Shown piece after piece: positions 16,512 through 25,147 of a stretch of DNA of 64,000 nucleotides (position 1 is the first letter of the stretch; the number at the start of each line of letters is the position of its first letter). Made by a program: the position numbers and the translations under genes. The stretch is from Microvenator marinus (GTDB lineage: Bacteria > Myxococcota_A > Bradymonadia > Bradymonadales > Bradymonadaceae). The notes under the pieces are model-generated. The model had not been told where the DNA came from. It ran no database searches and saw only the letters and a list, made by a program, of their open reading frames with translations. Where the stretch lies: positions 2,566,001-2,630,000 of the forward strand of contig NZ_CP042467.1 in assembly GCF_007993755.1 (NCBI RefSeq). The letters run 5' to 3'.

Positions 16512-17030
16512 TCAGGTCGTTTCGATTTCTTCGAATGAAAACTGGATGATGGCAGAGGTTCCTGCCTCATCGTAATAAGATAAAATGCGGATTTTGAAGA
16601 CTCTCCCTTCGTCTGAATTGACTACGTAATCTCTCTCTTTTGGGGTCACGATATGACCCATCAAGTTGTAGTCAAACCAGCCTTCATTTTCGTCCTGGAA
16701 AACATAAAAAGGGTCTTCAGGATCGGAGTAATCATCAACCAGCCACATAAAGAATTCGGGATCAAAATCTTCGCCCGGATAGATACCTGCCTCCACCGAG
16801 GTATCGGGGTTAAGTCTGACGCGAAAACGTTGAAATCCGATATCCCAACCGTCCTCGCTTTGCTCACCGGAATCAAGGTCAAAACCGACCCAATCGTCTT
16901 CAGATGTGGCGTCAACAATCGCCTCTCCACTCTGGAGTTCCACGGCTGCTGAAGTCCCGCCTTCGGTCTCAAGTTCAGGGGCGCACGCCACGCTAAATGC
17001 GGCGACCAATATGATGAGTATTCTTACCAT
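16512..17030 (-). CDS. second, shorter HmuY-like lipoprotein
   Basis: The product has 172 residues. A signal peptide ends FSVAC near residue 16, followed directly by the domain without an Asn-rich linker. The fold markers match the neighbouring HmuY: WVGFDLDSG, WDIGFQRFRVRLN, and a final strand pair VFKIRILSYYDEAG / IIQFSFEEIE. The ATG at 17030 overlaps the receptor gene by 7 nt, and its ribosome site GAAGGA lies in the last codons of the receptor. Heme ligands cannot be assigned without alignment. The most likely reading is a diverged paralogue of the adjacent hmuY. Confidence 0.78.
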   Translation of the reverse strand: MVRILIILVAAFSVACAPELETEGGTSAAVELQSGEAIVDATSEDDWVGFDLDSGEQSEDGWDIGFQRFRVRLNPDTSVEAGIYPGEDFDPEFFMWLVDDYSDPEDPFYVFQDENEGWFDYNLMGHIVTPKERDYVVNSDEGRVFKIRILSYYDEAGTSAIIQFSFEEIETT

Positions 17031-18889
17031 TGTCCTTCAACTCCTGCGTAAAACGACCTTGGCTCGATGGGCAGTCGGTCCGCGGAGCCGGCATCAAACA
17101 CGTTGTTGACGCCAGCGTTCAGGGAAAAGCCCGCCCAGAGTTCCTGGTCTATCCTCAAGGCACCGAAGACCCACGGGTCGTCGAGATCTAAAGTTGTGCT
17201 CCCATCTTCTTGAGCGACGTAGAATGCGCGCCTACCGGTCACTCGGCCGCGCACGTCGAGTCGGGTGCTCGAGGTCAGGTCAACTTGTGCCCCGGCCGAG
17301 CCACGAAAAAGAGAGCGACCCTCGAGTGGAAGACCGAGCGCGCGGTCCTCGGTGTCTTCAAAGACCATGGTAACCCACGCGCGCCAGTCGCTCTGCCTAA
17401 GGTTCAGCCGAGTCTCAAGCCCCATGCTCCACGCCTCGGCGATATTGATGTACGAGAACTCGAGCGGCATCTCTGAGGTGGTCTCAAAGCCAATCATATT
17501 GGTGATCTCATTCCTGTAGAACGAGGTGCTTATGCTGAATGTCCGGTTAGGCGCCCATTCAAGCCCGGCATTGGCTCCCCAAGAGGACTCCGGCTCGAGG
17601 TCTGGATTTCCACGGATTACGTAGCCCACGGCGCGATTATCAAAGAGCAAGAGTAGCTCCCGGAAGTCCGGTGCTCGATACCCCATACCCACACTCGTGC
17701 GCGCTACGAGTTCCTCAAAAATGTCCCAACGCGCAGCGATCTTAGGCGTCACTTGCGGGCCGTATTGCGAGTCAAACTCGGCGCGTACGCCCGGCATGAT
17801 GGATACGAGGGGCTCGGTGCTCACGTACCACTCATCTTGAGCAAAAACCGCCACTCGCTGGCGCGACCCATCCGAATCAAGCCTTGGGCTTGAAAGGGTC
17901 TGATGCATAAAGTCCATGCCCACCACGAGCCTATGGGCACCGAGGAAGATATCCAGGTTTGCGCGTGCTTCGGCGAGGTTCTCGGTGGTGATTTCGACCT
18001 GGTCGAGGGCGTCGGAGCTTCGCTGGTCGTTCGCGAATTGGTCGCGCATGTAGCTGTAGTCCGCACCAGCGTTGAGCGTGATATCCTGAGTTAGCTTAAA
18101 GCTCGGGGCGAGCCCCGCCGCGACGTCTTCGGTACGGTTGGTGCGGTCGAGGATTGCTCCGGTCTCGAGGGTGTCGACGCGTTTCGAGTCGCGAACCTGG
18201 TAGCTCGAATGGATCATCCAGTCCTGGTTTGTACCTTTGAACTCGGTGCGCTGAGCCGCCTTGGCGATCATCAACTCCGGGATCCAACGATCTCCGTTTG
18301 ACTGGCCGAAGTCGGCGCTAACACGAGAGCTAAACCAGTCTTGATTGACGGCCCCTTGCGCTCCGAGGTCAAGCCGCGCACGTGAGCCTCCGGTGGCCTG
18401 CGCACTGAGTTCGGTACTCTTGGGTGATTTGGTGATGATGTTGATCACGCCAGCCAGTGCGTCAGCCCCGTAGAGGGCGGACTGAGGACCTTTGACGATC
18501 TCAATGCGCTCAACGTTCTCAAGCCTGATCGCATTGAGGTCGATGGTACCGTTGACGCGTCCGATGGCGCGGCGTCCATCGATCAGGATAAGTGCGTACT
18601 CAGGGTCGAGCCCCTGCATGAGGACACCGGACCTACCGAGACTTCTTTCGAGTTCAAGGCCGGCTTCGGTGACTAGGAGATCCGCGACGGTGTTTCCGCC
18701 GGTGGCGTCTATAGTCGCACGATCGATGATTTCTACCGACGTCGTCTCATCTTGGAGAGAGCGCGCACTTCTGGAGGCGGTTGTAACCACGGTGATTTCG
18801 TCGGCGGTTGATAGTTCTTCCTGCGCACTTGTTTGCGCGCTCATCAACACAAGAATCACTCCCACCAGAATCGGGTTCACTCGCTTCAT
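17024..18889 (-). CDS. TonB-dependent outer-membrane receptor, probably for heme
   Basis: The product has 621 residues, with a signal peptide cleaved after SAQTSA. A plug domain occupies about 30-160 (ITVVTTASRSARSLQD near the TonB box, then ILIDGRRAIGRVNG and IEIVKGPQSALYGADALAG), followed by a 22-strand-type barrel. The barrel carries YRAP and NPDL, the two boxes that mark heme receptors, but no His lies between them. ATG 18889 was chosen because it opens the signal peptide; ATG 18910 is an alternative, although it lies within the Fur box. It is the first gene of the heme operon, behind the Fur-type operator at 18904-18918. TonB and ExbBD are not in the window. Confidence 0.9.
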   Translation of the reverse strand: MKRVNPILVGVILVLMSAQTSAQEELSTADEITVVTTASRSARSLQDETTSVEIIDRATIDATGGNTVADLLVTEAGLELERSLGRSGVLMQGLDPEYALILIDGRRAIGRVNGTIDLNAIRLENVERIEIVKGPQSALYGADALAGVINIITKSPKSTELSAQATGGSRARLDLGAQGAVNQDWFSSRVSADFGQSNGDRWIPELMIAKAAQRTEFKGTNQDWMIHSSYQVRDSKRVDTLETGAILDRTNRTEDVAAGLAPSFKLTQDITLNAGADYSYMRDQFANDQRSSDALDQVEITTENLAEARANLDIFLGAHRLVVGMDFMHQTLSSPRLDSDGSRQRVAVFAQDEWYVSTEPLVSIMPGVRAEFDSQYGPQVTPKIAARWDIFEELVARTSVGMGYRAPDFRELLLLFDNRAVGYVIRGNPDLEPESSWGANAGLEWAPNRTFSISTSFYRNEITNMIGFETTSEMPLEFSYINIAEAWSMGLETRLNLRQSDWRAWVTMVFEDTEDRALGLPLEGRSLFRGSAGAQVDLTSSTRLDVRGRVTGRRAFYVAQEDGSTTLDLDDPWVFGALRIDQELWAGFSLNAGVNNVFDAGSADRLPIEPRSFYAGVEGQW

Positions 18890-18903
18890 GAGAATGGTGA
18901 TAT

Positions 18904-18918
18904 TGAAAATCATTCTCA
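18904..18918 (-). promoter_or_regulatory. Fur-box-like operator
   Basis: On the minus strand the sequence reads TGAGAAT-G-ATTTTCA, an almost perfect 7-1-7 inverted repeat of the Fur consensus TGATAATnATTATCA. It lies 15 nt before the receptor start and just downstream of a -10-like element, where bound Fur would block transcription. This predicts iron-repressed expression of the whole heme operon. Confidence 0.8.
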
Positions 18919-18924
18919 ATTTCA

Positions 18925-18952
18925 ATTAGAAAATTCGATTTTTTTTCACCAA
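18925..18952 (-). promoter_or_regulatory. sigma-70-like promoter of the heme operon
   Basis: On the minus strand TTGGTG (18952-18947) is followed after 16 nt by TCTAAT (18930-18925), which matches TATAAT at 5 of 6 positions. The predicted start site falls inside the Fur-box-like repeat. A run of eight A lies in the spacer. The -35 match is weak. Confidence 0.45.
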
Positions 18953-19046
18953 TCGATAGCCCAAGGCGAAAAGCATCCCCTAAGCACCTGTATTTTATGG
19001 CTCTTCTATTGCGAATGAGACGCGGAAATAATTTCGGCCACCCAAA

Positions 19047-20081
19047 CTAGAGATCATTGAGCGGCAAGAAGCCGATGCGATCGCCTGGCTTACACCTGAG
19101 CTTGTCGAGCCCGTTGGAGTAGAAACGCACACCGTCCTCTCCCAGTCGGTAGGCGCCCACAGTAGCGCGGAAACGCACAAGGTGAGAGTCGTACTCAAAG
19201 CCAATCATCGCCGTGCCATCGCCTGGATCGTCGGCATCCAAGGTCCCTGCGAACTTCTGCCACACTGTGCGTTTTACAGCCTCGCAAGAGCGTGTTCGGC
19301 ACCGAAACGTCGGACCACCATCGAATGGATCGATGCTTTGATCGTATTCAAACCCGATACCTCGGAGCATTTTCTCCACAGGTTTTGTAGGCGTACCTAC
19401 TTTGCCGATTTTCTCGGCCACGTGATCTGGCAGAAGCGCTGTGTACATGGGCTCAAACGGGAAGAGCGAGCGGATGAACTCGATATTCTCGCGGCTCATT
19501 TTATCGGCCGTCATATAGTCGAGACCGGTGAAGTTGTAGCCGAGATGGTGCCAGAGATCGCTTGTTCCATCCGCGTTCAGCTCGGGCAAAAGCTCCGCGA
19601 CAATCTCGTCTTGGAAGCGCTCGGGGTGCATGCCGATATATAGAAAGCGCACGTAGGCCAGCATTTTTCCGAGTTTCAGCTTATGGCCGCGGTAGTCGGG
19701 ATGGAGAATCAAGCCACCGATTTCAGTCGGACCGTGGAAGTCGAAACCGAGCTGCACGGTCTGATGACGAAAATGCTTATCGATGGAGCTCGAGTACTTC
19801 TGGACCTCACGCACGTGGAAATACACGGCAGGGCGCTCAAAGGTGCCGTGCTTCGCGATAATCATGCAGGTTCCCACGACACGGTCTTGTTCGATATCTC
19901 GGAGCACAAAAATATACTCGGCATCGTCCGGCTCGTACTTGCCGCCGAAGCTTGCGCGGCTATACTCAATGAGTCGCTTAAGGACGTCTCGGTCTGCAGG
20001 AAGATTGAGAGTATTCAAACGCGACGCAAGGACTTCGAGGTCATCAAGGTCACTTGGTCGAACTTCGCGGAGCAAAAACAT
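19047..20081 (-). CDS. astA: arginine N-succinyltransferase family protein
   Basis: The product has 344 residues, the usual AstA length. AstA transfers succinyl from succinyl-CoA to arginine in the ammonia-producing arginine catabolic pathway. Family features are the acyltransferase N-terminus (REVRPSDLDDLEVLA), IGGLILHPDYRGHKLKLGKML, HPERFQDEIVAELLP, WHHLGYNFTGLDYMTAD and PIYxxLLP-like MYTALLPDHVAEKIG. The C-terminal part is more diverged than in enterobacterial enzymes. No other ast genes are nearby, so the pathway role is uncertain; a different acyl acceptor is possible. It precedes the heme operon on the same strand but is separated by a promoter region. Confidence 0.85.
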   Translation of the reverse strand: MFLLREVRPSDLDDLEVLASRLNTLNLPADRDVLKRLIEYSRASFGGKYEPDDAEYIFVLRDIEQDRVVGTCMIIAKHGTFERPAVYFHVREVQKYSSSIDKHFRHQTVQLGFDFHGPTEIGGLILHPDYRGHKLKLGKMLAYVRFLYIGMHPERFQDEIVAELLPELNADGTSDLWHHLGYNFTGLDYMTADKMSRENIEFIRSLFPFEPMYTALLPDHVAEKIGKVGTPTKPVEKMLRGIGFEYDQSIDPFDGGPTFRCRTRSCEAVKRTVWQKFAGTLDADDPGDGTAMIGFEYDSHLVRFRATVGAYRLGEDGVRFYSNGLDKLRCKPGDRIGFLPLNDL

Positions 20082-20178
20082 AGGTGTCTACGGGAATCCG
20101 GAAAGCCAAAAGAGTGTTATTGAAGATAGCGCCAAAATAAGCGCCGGCACAAGTTGACACCGCAAAAGAGAGAAACGC

Positions 20179-20688
20179 ATGAAACTTCCATATACCCTCT
20201 TGAATCAGGCACTGAAGAGCTCGAGCCAGGCGGTGACCACTGCAAAGAACGCGAGCCTCGGGCAAATCGCGCGCAAGTCCGTGCAGTTTGGCCCGGCCAA
20301 AGACCTCGCGATGATCTGCGGAAGAGCAGGTGTCGCCGGTGCTGTGGTCGACGGCTCGATCGGTGCATTCAACGCGACTCGCGCAGTGGTAGACGGACGC
20401 CTCGATACGAAGGGCGCGATCAAGCACGTGGCCGCTGAAGCCGGTTGTGGTTTCGCCACGTCTTCGGCGGGTACGGCGGGTACGCTCGCCGCGTATATTG
20501 TCACGGGCACCATGGGGCCAGCCGCGTTGGTGGCTGGAATGGGAGCGTCCATGGGCACACGATGGGCGTATCGCAAAGTGGTCGGTGAAACCCTTGTTGA
20601 GGCTGTCAAAGCTGAGCAAGAGTCAAAACCTGCCACCACCGAAGAGAAGACGCCAGACGTCATGGAAGAGATCGGACCCGAAGAATGA
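20179..20688 (+). CDS. glycine-zipper-like membrane-associated protein, function unknown
   Basis: The product has 169 residues and no classical signal peptide. The middle (residues about 48-130) is rich in Gly and Ala with small-residue repeats (AGVAGAVVDGSIGAF, then TSSAGTAGTLAAYIVTG, then GPAALVAGMGASMG), as in glycine-zipper helical hairpins that insert in or pack on membranes. The tail is acidic (EEKTPDVMEEIGPEE). It is divergent from astA and overlaps the SAF-domain gene by 4 nt (ATGA), so the pair is co-translated. No family recognised. Confidence 0.62.
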   Translation: MKLPYTLLNQALKSSSQAVTTAKNASLGQIARKSVQFGPAKDLAMICGRAGVAGAVVDGSIGAFNATRAVVDGRLDTKGAIKHVAAEAGCGFATSSAGTAGTLAAYIVTGTMGPAALVAGMGASMGTRWAYRKVVGETLVEAVKAEQESKPATTEEKTPDVMEEIGPEE

Positions 20689-21023
20689 ACCAAGAAATGA
20701 AGGAGAGGCTCAAGCTCTTTGGGCTTGGAGCCGGCGTTGGAACGGGACTCTCCATCCTGCTTCTCATGGGGTGGTTTACATCCTACGAGCCGCCCGCCGA
20801 AGTCACCAAACGGGTGGTGGTCAGTAGTTGTGACCTTAAGTCTGGAGAAACTCTCACAGAAAAGTGCACTGAGATTCGGGACGTGGCCGAGCGCTTTGTG
20901 CCACCGGGTGGGCTCGAAGCCGAGCGGCTTCCCTACGCTCTAAATAAGAAGGTCAAAGTCGATGTCCCTAGCGGTCACGCCTTTCGCGGCGACGATATCG
21001 AAGGCCTACCACCAAGGCCATAA
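20685..21023 (+). CDS. single-span membrane protein with SAF-like domain
   Basis: The product has 112 residues. One N-terminal membrane helix spans residues about 11-31 (LFGLGAGVGTGLSILLLMGW). It is followed by a short SAF-type domain: VVVSSCDLKSGETLTEKC, a middle strand, and a closing KVDVPSGHAFRGDDIE. SAF domains occur in CpaB/RcpC pilus proteins and flagellar FlgA; here the domain is isolated. The start forms an ATGA junction with the preceding gene. Its 3' end overlaps the convergent surface protein by 56 nt. Confidence 0.62.
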   Translation: MNQEMKERLKLFGLGAGVGTGLSILLLMGWFTSYEPPAEVTKRVVVSSCDLKSGETLTEKCTEIRDVAERFVPPGGLEAERLPYALNKKVKVDVPSGHAFRGDDIEGLPPRP

Positions 21024-22263
21024 ACAACCAGATTGCGGGGCCGCCTGAAGCGGTAGCACAGCTCGAGTCTTCTCCTTTGTCATCTCTAGGCTCGGGCACT
21101 CCAGAACCCATATCCTCGGGAGGCGTTCCCATATCCACATCGGGCCCCATATCCGGCATCTCGGGCTGCAGAAGCCCAAGCTGGCGCGCGATCTCGGGCC
21201 AAACCGTAGGACACACGTCGGCCGCCTCGGAGCCTTCCGCGCATTGTCGCTCGCCGGTCAATGCCTTGAACTCCACGGCGTACTCAGGGTCTTGACCCTG
21301 CTCGATGTAGACGAGATCGGCGCCATCGAATCGGTTCAGTGTACAGACGAGGAACCCTTCTTCCCACGGGCGTACACACGCCGCGGTCATCTCGTCTGCG
21401 AATGCTTCCCAGTTGACTTGGCCGTCCACCAAATCTCCTGTCAGCGTACCCACACTCAAGCCCCGAGACTGGTTGAGTCCGGAGACCACAACACGAGCTT
21501 CGTCCACAAAACTCGCGTCCGTGGGCCAGGCTTCGATAGGCAAGGCTTGAGCTGCAGGTGACTCCAAGGTTCCCCAAAACAAATTCTGGGTCTCGGCTTT
21601 TCCGAGCCAAAGGACTTCTCCCTCGCGCGCATCGAGCACATAGGGATAGGTCATAGTCGGGGTGTCCAACACCGTTGTAGCGCCGCTGATTCTATTGACC
21701 GACATGATCACGCCGGCCCCCATGGCATCGCGATTGTAGCCCGAGACGATCAGAGTCTCCTCATTCGCAAATCGAACGGCGGTTAGATAGATGTTTTCGG
21801 CAATATCTGCCTCAATCTTTGCAACTGCCGCCGATCCCCCTGCCTCGCCAAGAGCCGAAACTGTGTAGAGTTCGGGTCCATTTTGGTTCTGAACCCATGC
21901 CGCGAGGCCGGCGTCCAAATTGCGCGCTACGTCGGTTGGAAGCCCTGGGAGCTCGCCTGCGCTCTGAAAAGAACAGCCGTCTGCCGTCTGCCAGATATTC
22001 GTGGCCGAAAAAGCAGTCCAGAGGTCCTGACCGAACGGGACGATAAAAAAGCGGTCGCCTCCCAAAAAAGCTTCTTCACACACGAAGCCGTCGAACGTGC
22101 TCCCCATCGCCCCAAAATTTGTCTGCAAAAGCCACGAGTTATCGGTAATCCAGACACGCTGCGAGACAGGTTCGCCCACGTGCGCATGTGCCGAGAATAC
22201 ACTTTGGAACACGAGAATTGTCCCAAAAAGGAATGAAAAAATAGAGCGCGAGGTTGGTTTCAC
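20968..22263 (-). CDS. secreted protein with MYXO-CTERM-like sorting tail
   Basis: The product has 431 residues. A signal peptide ends at FSAHAH around residue 27. The body (30-355) reads as repeated four-stranded segments with Trp and Asp, such as QRVWITDNSWLLQTNF and GEVLWLGKAETQNLFWG, suggesting a beta-propeller. A Pro/Asp/Met-rich spacer (about 370-395) leads to SSCATASGG, a membrane helix and RYRRRERR, the MYXO-CTERM arrangement. It is therefore probably displayed on the cell surface. It is divergent from the TPR protein at 22388 and convergent with the SAF gene. Confidence 0.75.
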   Translation of the reverse strand: MKPTSRSIFSFLFGTILVFQSVFSAHAHVGEPVSQRVWITDNSWLLQTNFGAMGSTFDGFVCEEAFLGGDRFFIVPFGQDLWTAFSATNIWQTADGCSFQSAGELPGLPTDVARNLDAGLAAWVQNQNGPELYTVSALGEAGGSAAVAKIEADIAENIYLTAVRFANEETLIVSGYNRDAMGAGVIMSVNRISGATTVLDTPTMTYPYVLDAREGEVLWLGKAETQNLFWGTLESPAAQALPIEAWPTDASFVDEARVVVSGLNQSRGLSVGTLTGDLVDGQVNWEAFADEMTAACVRPWEEGFLVCTLNRFDGADLVYIEQGQDPEYAVEFKALTGERQCAEGSEAADVCPTVWPEIARQLGLLQPEMPDMGPDVDMGTPPEDMGSGVPEPRDDKGEDSSCATASGGPAIWLFMALVVGLRYRRRERRDR

Positions 22264-22387
22264 AAGAGTTTACTCCCACAAGTTCGCGCATACGCTAGCA
22301 AAGAGAGCAAATGAGTTCCACGCTCCAAAACACTCGCGTCAAAAGTTCGACGCTGGTACAATGGCCCTCGGAAAACACAAACAGTAC

Positions 22388-24193
22388 ATGATGAAAAAAG
22401 AAAAGCTGATTCAGATCGCGGCGTTAGCGTTAAGCCTGAGTTTGTCGGGCTCAGCCTTCGCAGAAGAAGACGAAAATTTCTCGCTCGAGTCCGCGCGCGA
22501 AATGTACGCGTCAGGTGCCTGGGAAACCGCTAAAGAGGCATTCGAAGAAGCCTATAACGGTGCCGATAAGAAGAGTGTAATGCGATCTGAGGCAGCGCTG
22601 GAGCTCGCGACCTTACATTGGGAGCAAGGCGAGTATGGTGCCGCGGAGAGGTACATCACGGAGTCGATCGCCACCGCCAAGGCGCTCAAGCTCAATAGTA
22701 CGCTCGGTAGGCTCATGCTTATTCAGGGTCATATCGAGGCTAGCCTCGGAAAGCTACGCAAGGCCGAGACTACGCTCAAAGTCTGCAACAAGATGGCCGA
22801 AGACTATAAGGACATCTACACCGCAGCACTCTGCCGAATCCAGATTCAGTTTGTTCAGAAGTTGCGTGGCCTTCCCATGAATGAAGGTCAGTATCAAAAA
22901 GACCTGGCCTTGCTCCGCAACAGCGATCGAGACCTGATGATCGGCACCGCGTTGGCCAAGGGAAGCGACGCGTTTATCCGTAGCGGCGAGTATGATCAGG
23001 CGTTGAATTTGCTCAATCAGGCGCAGGCACGCTACGAAGCGGCCGGCAGCACGCCGGCGCAGGCACGAAACAAATTGCGGCGCGCCCAGCTCTACCAAAC
23101 CATGGGGCGCTGGGCCGATTCGGCAAAGGATCTCTCAGGACTCGAGGCCCAGTTTAGGTCCATGAAGAATCGCCCTAGCCTCGTCACCTACTATGCGCTC
23201 GCTGGCAGAATCGCTGCGAATGGTGGGAACAAGGGTGACGCCCTCAAACTCTTTGAAGCCTCTTTAAAGACCGCCAAATCGGTCAATTCACCCCAAATGG
23301 TCGCGAACTCGCAACTCGCCCTCTGTGAGTTTCATGCCGAGGCGAGCCACGCGCAGGCACTCGGTGCATGTGCTGAAGCCGAGAAAGGATTCCGAAAAGC
23401 GGGCATTCCAGATCTTGCGACGAGGTCAAAGCTGATTCACGCGCGCATGCTCCACAATGACGGGCAGCATGTGAAGGCGCGCGAAGGCTATATGGCTGTG
23501 GCAGACGATCTCAAAAAACGGATCTACACGGACCACGACCGACGCAATTTGGCTACGGTTCAGGCAAACCTCTGTCAGGTGGAACTCTTGGTGAAGTCCA
23601 AAGGGACTCTGCAGGTATGTCGTGATGCCCTCAAGACCGCTGACGCCTTGAAGTCCGAGGATAAAGAGATCACCAGCATCAAGGCTTCCACACATTATGC
23701 CGCGGGAATCGGGGCCAATAATCTGGACGAACTCAAACAAGCGAAGATGCATTTCAAAGCAGCAAGCGAGGGATTTGAGAAGGTCAACGATGAGCTGCGT
23801 GCGGCTGACGCCTACTTATGGCTCGGACGAGTTCAAGCTCGGACCAATGATGATGCGGCGCAGGCCTCTTTCCAGCGTTTAATGCAGTTGAGCGCGGGTA
23901 AACCAGCACTCAAAGACACGCGACTCCAGGGCTACATTCAGCTTTCTCAATGGATGATGGAGAAGGAGAACTGGAGTGGCGCCGAGGAACACCTCAAGGC
24001 TCTCGTGGCTGAAACCAGTAGCTCCCAAGACAAAGCGTGGGGCCATCACGCGTTGGCCCGAGTCCTGCTTAAAAAGGGGGACCGTCAAGGTGCGATCACT
24101 GAATTGGAGTCTGGCTTGAAAGAAGCGAAAGCAGCTGGCGACAAGGAACTGGCTCGTTCAATCGAAGAAAGCCTTAAGAAATTTAGAAACTGA
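22388..24193 (+). CDS. exported TPR-repeat protein
   Basis: The product has 601 residues. The signal peptide is basic (MMKKEK) and ends SGSAFA-EE at about residue 25. The rest is helical tetratricopeptide repeats, with hallmark positions in YASGAWETAKEAFEEAYNG, LHWEQGEYGAAERYITES, SGEYDQALNLLNQAQARYE and LLKKGDRQGAITELESGL. It has ten or more repeats, making a long superhelix for protein-protein contacts in the periplasm. ATG 22388 or 22391 was chosen because the frame upstream runs into the divergent gene and lacks a signal peptide. Binding partner unknown. Confidence 0.85.
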   Translation: MMKKEKLIQIAALALSLSLSGSAFAEEDENFSLESAREMYASGAWETAKEAFEEAYNGADKKSVMRSEAALELATLHWEQGEYGAAERYITESIATAKALKLNSTLGRLMLIQGHIEASLGKLRKAETTLKVCNKMAEDYKDIYTAALCRIQIQFVQKLRGLPMNEGQYQKDLALLRNSDRDLMIGTALAKGSDAFIRSGEYDQALNLLNQAQARYEAAGSTPAQARNKLRRAQLYQTMGRWADSAKDLSGLEAQFRSMKNRPSLVTYYALAGRIAANGGNKGDALKLFEASLKTAKSVNSPQMVANSQLALCEFHAEASHAQALGACAEAEKGFRKAGIPDLATRSKLIHARMLHNDGQHVKAREGYMAVADDLKKRIYTDHDRRNLATVQANLCQVELLVKSKGTLQVCRDALKTADALKSEDKEITSIKASTHYAAGIGANNLDELKQAKMHFKAASEGFEKVNDELRAADAYLWLGRVQARTNDDAAQASFQRLMQLSAGKPALKDTRLQGYIQLSQWMMEKENWSGAEEHLKALVAETSSSQDKAWGHHALARVLLKKGDRQGAITELESGLKEAKAAGDKELARSIEESLKKFRN

Positions 24194-24508
24194 CAATTGA
24201 CTTTTTATCCTACATTACCCTACATTGGAGCGAGCAAATACGGAGAACAACTGAGACGAAAAACCTGATGCGTTACGGGTTGGGGGAGAATTCGCCCAAA
24301 CTACAACCTTCCTCCCATTCATGGAAGTTGGCTTCCGGGAGGCATGTCAAATTATCAAGCGCGGCGTCCGCGTCGCGCCTTCTTGTCAATTTGTAGTTGC
24401 CTACTTTACGCCAGACATTGTGCGACCTGGTGTCCTACCATTAACGAACTACCCACCCAAGACGATTTCTTCCTCAACCCCTAACGCATCAGAAACTCAG
24501 ACCGCTTC
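24194..24508. other. 315-nt intergenic stretch without a recognised gene
   Basis: This stretch lies between the convergent TPR and DUF4241 genes. It contains a short direct repeat (CCTACATT twice, near 24210-24230) and GC-rich segments that could fold (CTTCCTCCCATTCATGGAAG region, 24307-24330). No convincing terminator, RNA gene or coding frame was found. Confidence 0.4.
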
Positions 24509-25129
24509 TCAATACCGCAATCCAAAAGGCGTAAAGAGAATATCCAGCACTCCGAAATCCACCACAAGAAGGGCCAACTCCGCGGAATCATCTCGGCCAG
24601 CCCAGACCTGATACTGTCCTGCAGGGACCTCAACGGCCACGAGGTTCTTCTCTGCCGCCGCCGGCGCTCCGAGTTGTTGCACCGGAATATTTGTCCAACC
24701 TAGCTTTTGCTGTCTGCGATTCTTCGAGCACTCGCGCCAGAGAACCCGCTCAAACTCGTCTTCGTCAAGGTTGTGCGCATCCATTGCCAGGGACGCAACG
24801 TCAGCATCCATAAGCGCCAAGAGGCCAGACGAGGTATCGAGCGGCTCGAGCTCCTCCCAACGAAGCGCCTCGGCCCCTGAAATCTCGATGATGAGATAGG
24901 CGAGTTTCCGCTCATCTCTGAGGTCCGCACTCAAGAGCACTACGGAATAGGCTCCGGCCTCTAGCTCAAGCTCGATCGGGTCCGCGTAGAGCGCGTCCAT
25001 GGGGTCCAATGCACAAACTTGGCCTGAGCTCAAATTGACCGCACCAAGACGGCGGCGCTCAAGGGAAATATCGTAGCCCTGCCCTTGCCAATCGAGGAGG
25101 GCATCATCGCGAAACGGGTCAGTACTCAT
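24509..25129 (-). CDS. DUF4241-family protein
   Basis: The product has 206 residues and is soluble. The DUF4241 pattern is visible: an N-terminal ICALDP-like phrase (VCALDPMDALYADPIELEL), EAGAYSVVLLSADLRDER, a central segment with LLALMDADVASLAMD, and the closing NLVAVEVPAGQYQVWAGRD followed by VVDFGVLD. The family has no established biochemical role. It follows tpiA after 18 nt on the same strand and is probably co-transcribed with it. The C-terminus is slightly extended by LFTPFGLRY. Confidence 0.72.
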   Translation of the reverse strand: MSTDPFRDDALLDWQGQGYDISLERRRLGAVNLSSGQVCALDPMDALYADPIELELEAGAYSVVLLSADLRDERKLAYLIIEISGAEALRWEELEPLDTSSGLLALMDADVASLAMDAHNLDEDEFERVLWRECSKNRRQQKLGWTNIPVQQLGAPAAAEKNLVAVEVPAGQYQVWAGRDDSAELALLVVDFGVLDILFTPFGLRY

Positions 25130-25147
25130 AAGAAGGGTGTTTTGTTT

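Noticed and set aside
24321-24611. 96-residue plus-strand frame near the DUF4241 gene
   Set aside because: It overlaps the DUF4241 coding sequence on the other strand and the product is low-complexity without any motif.
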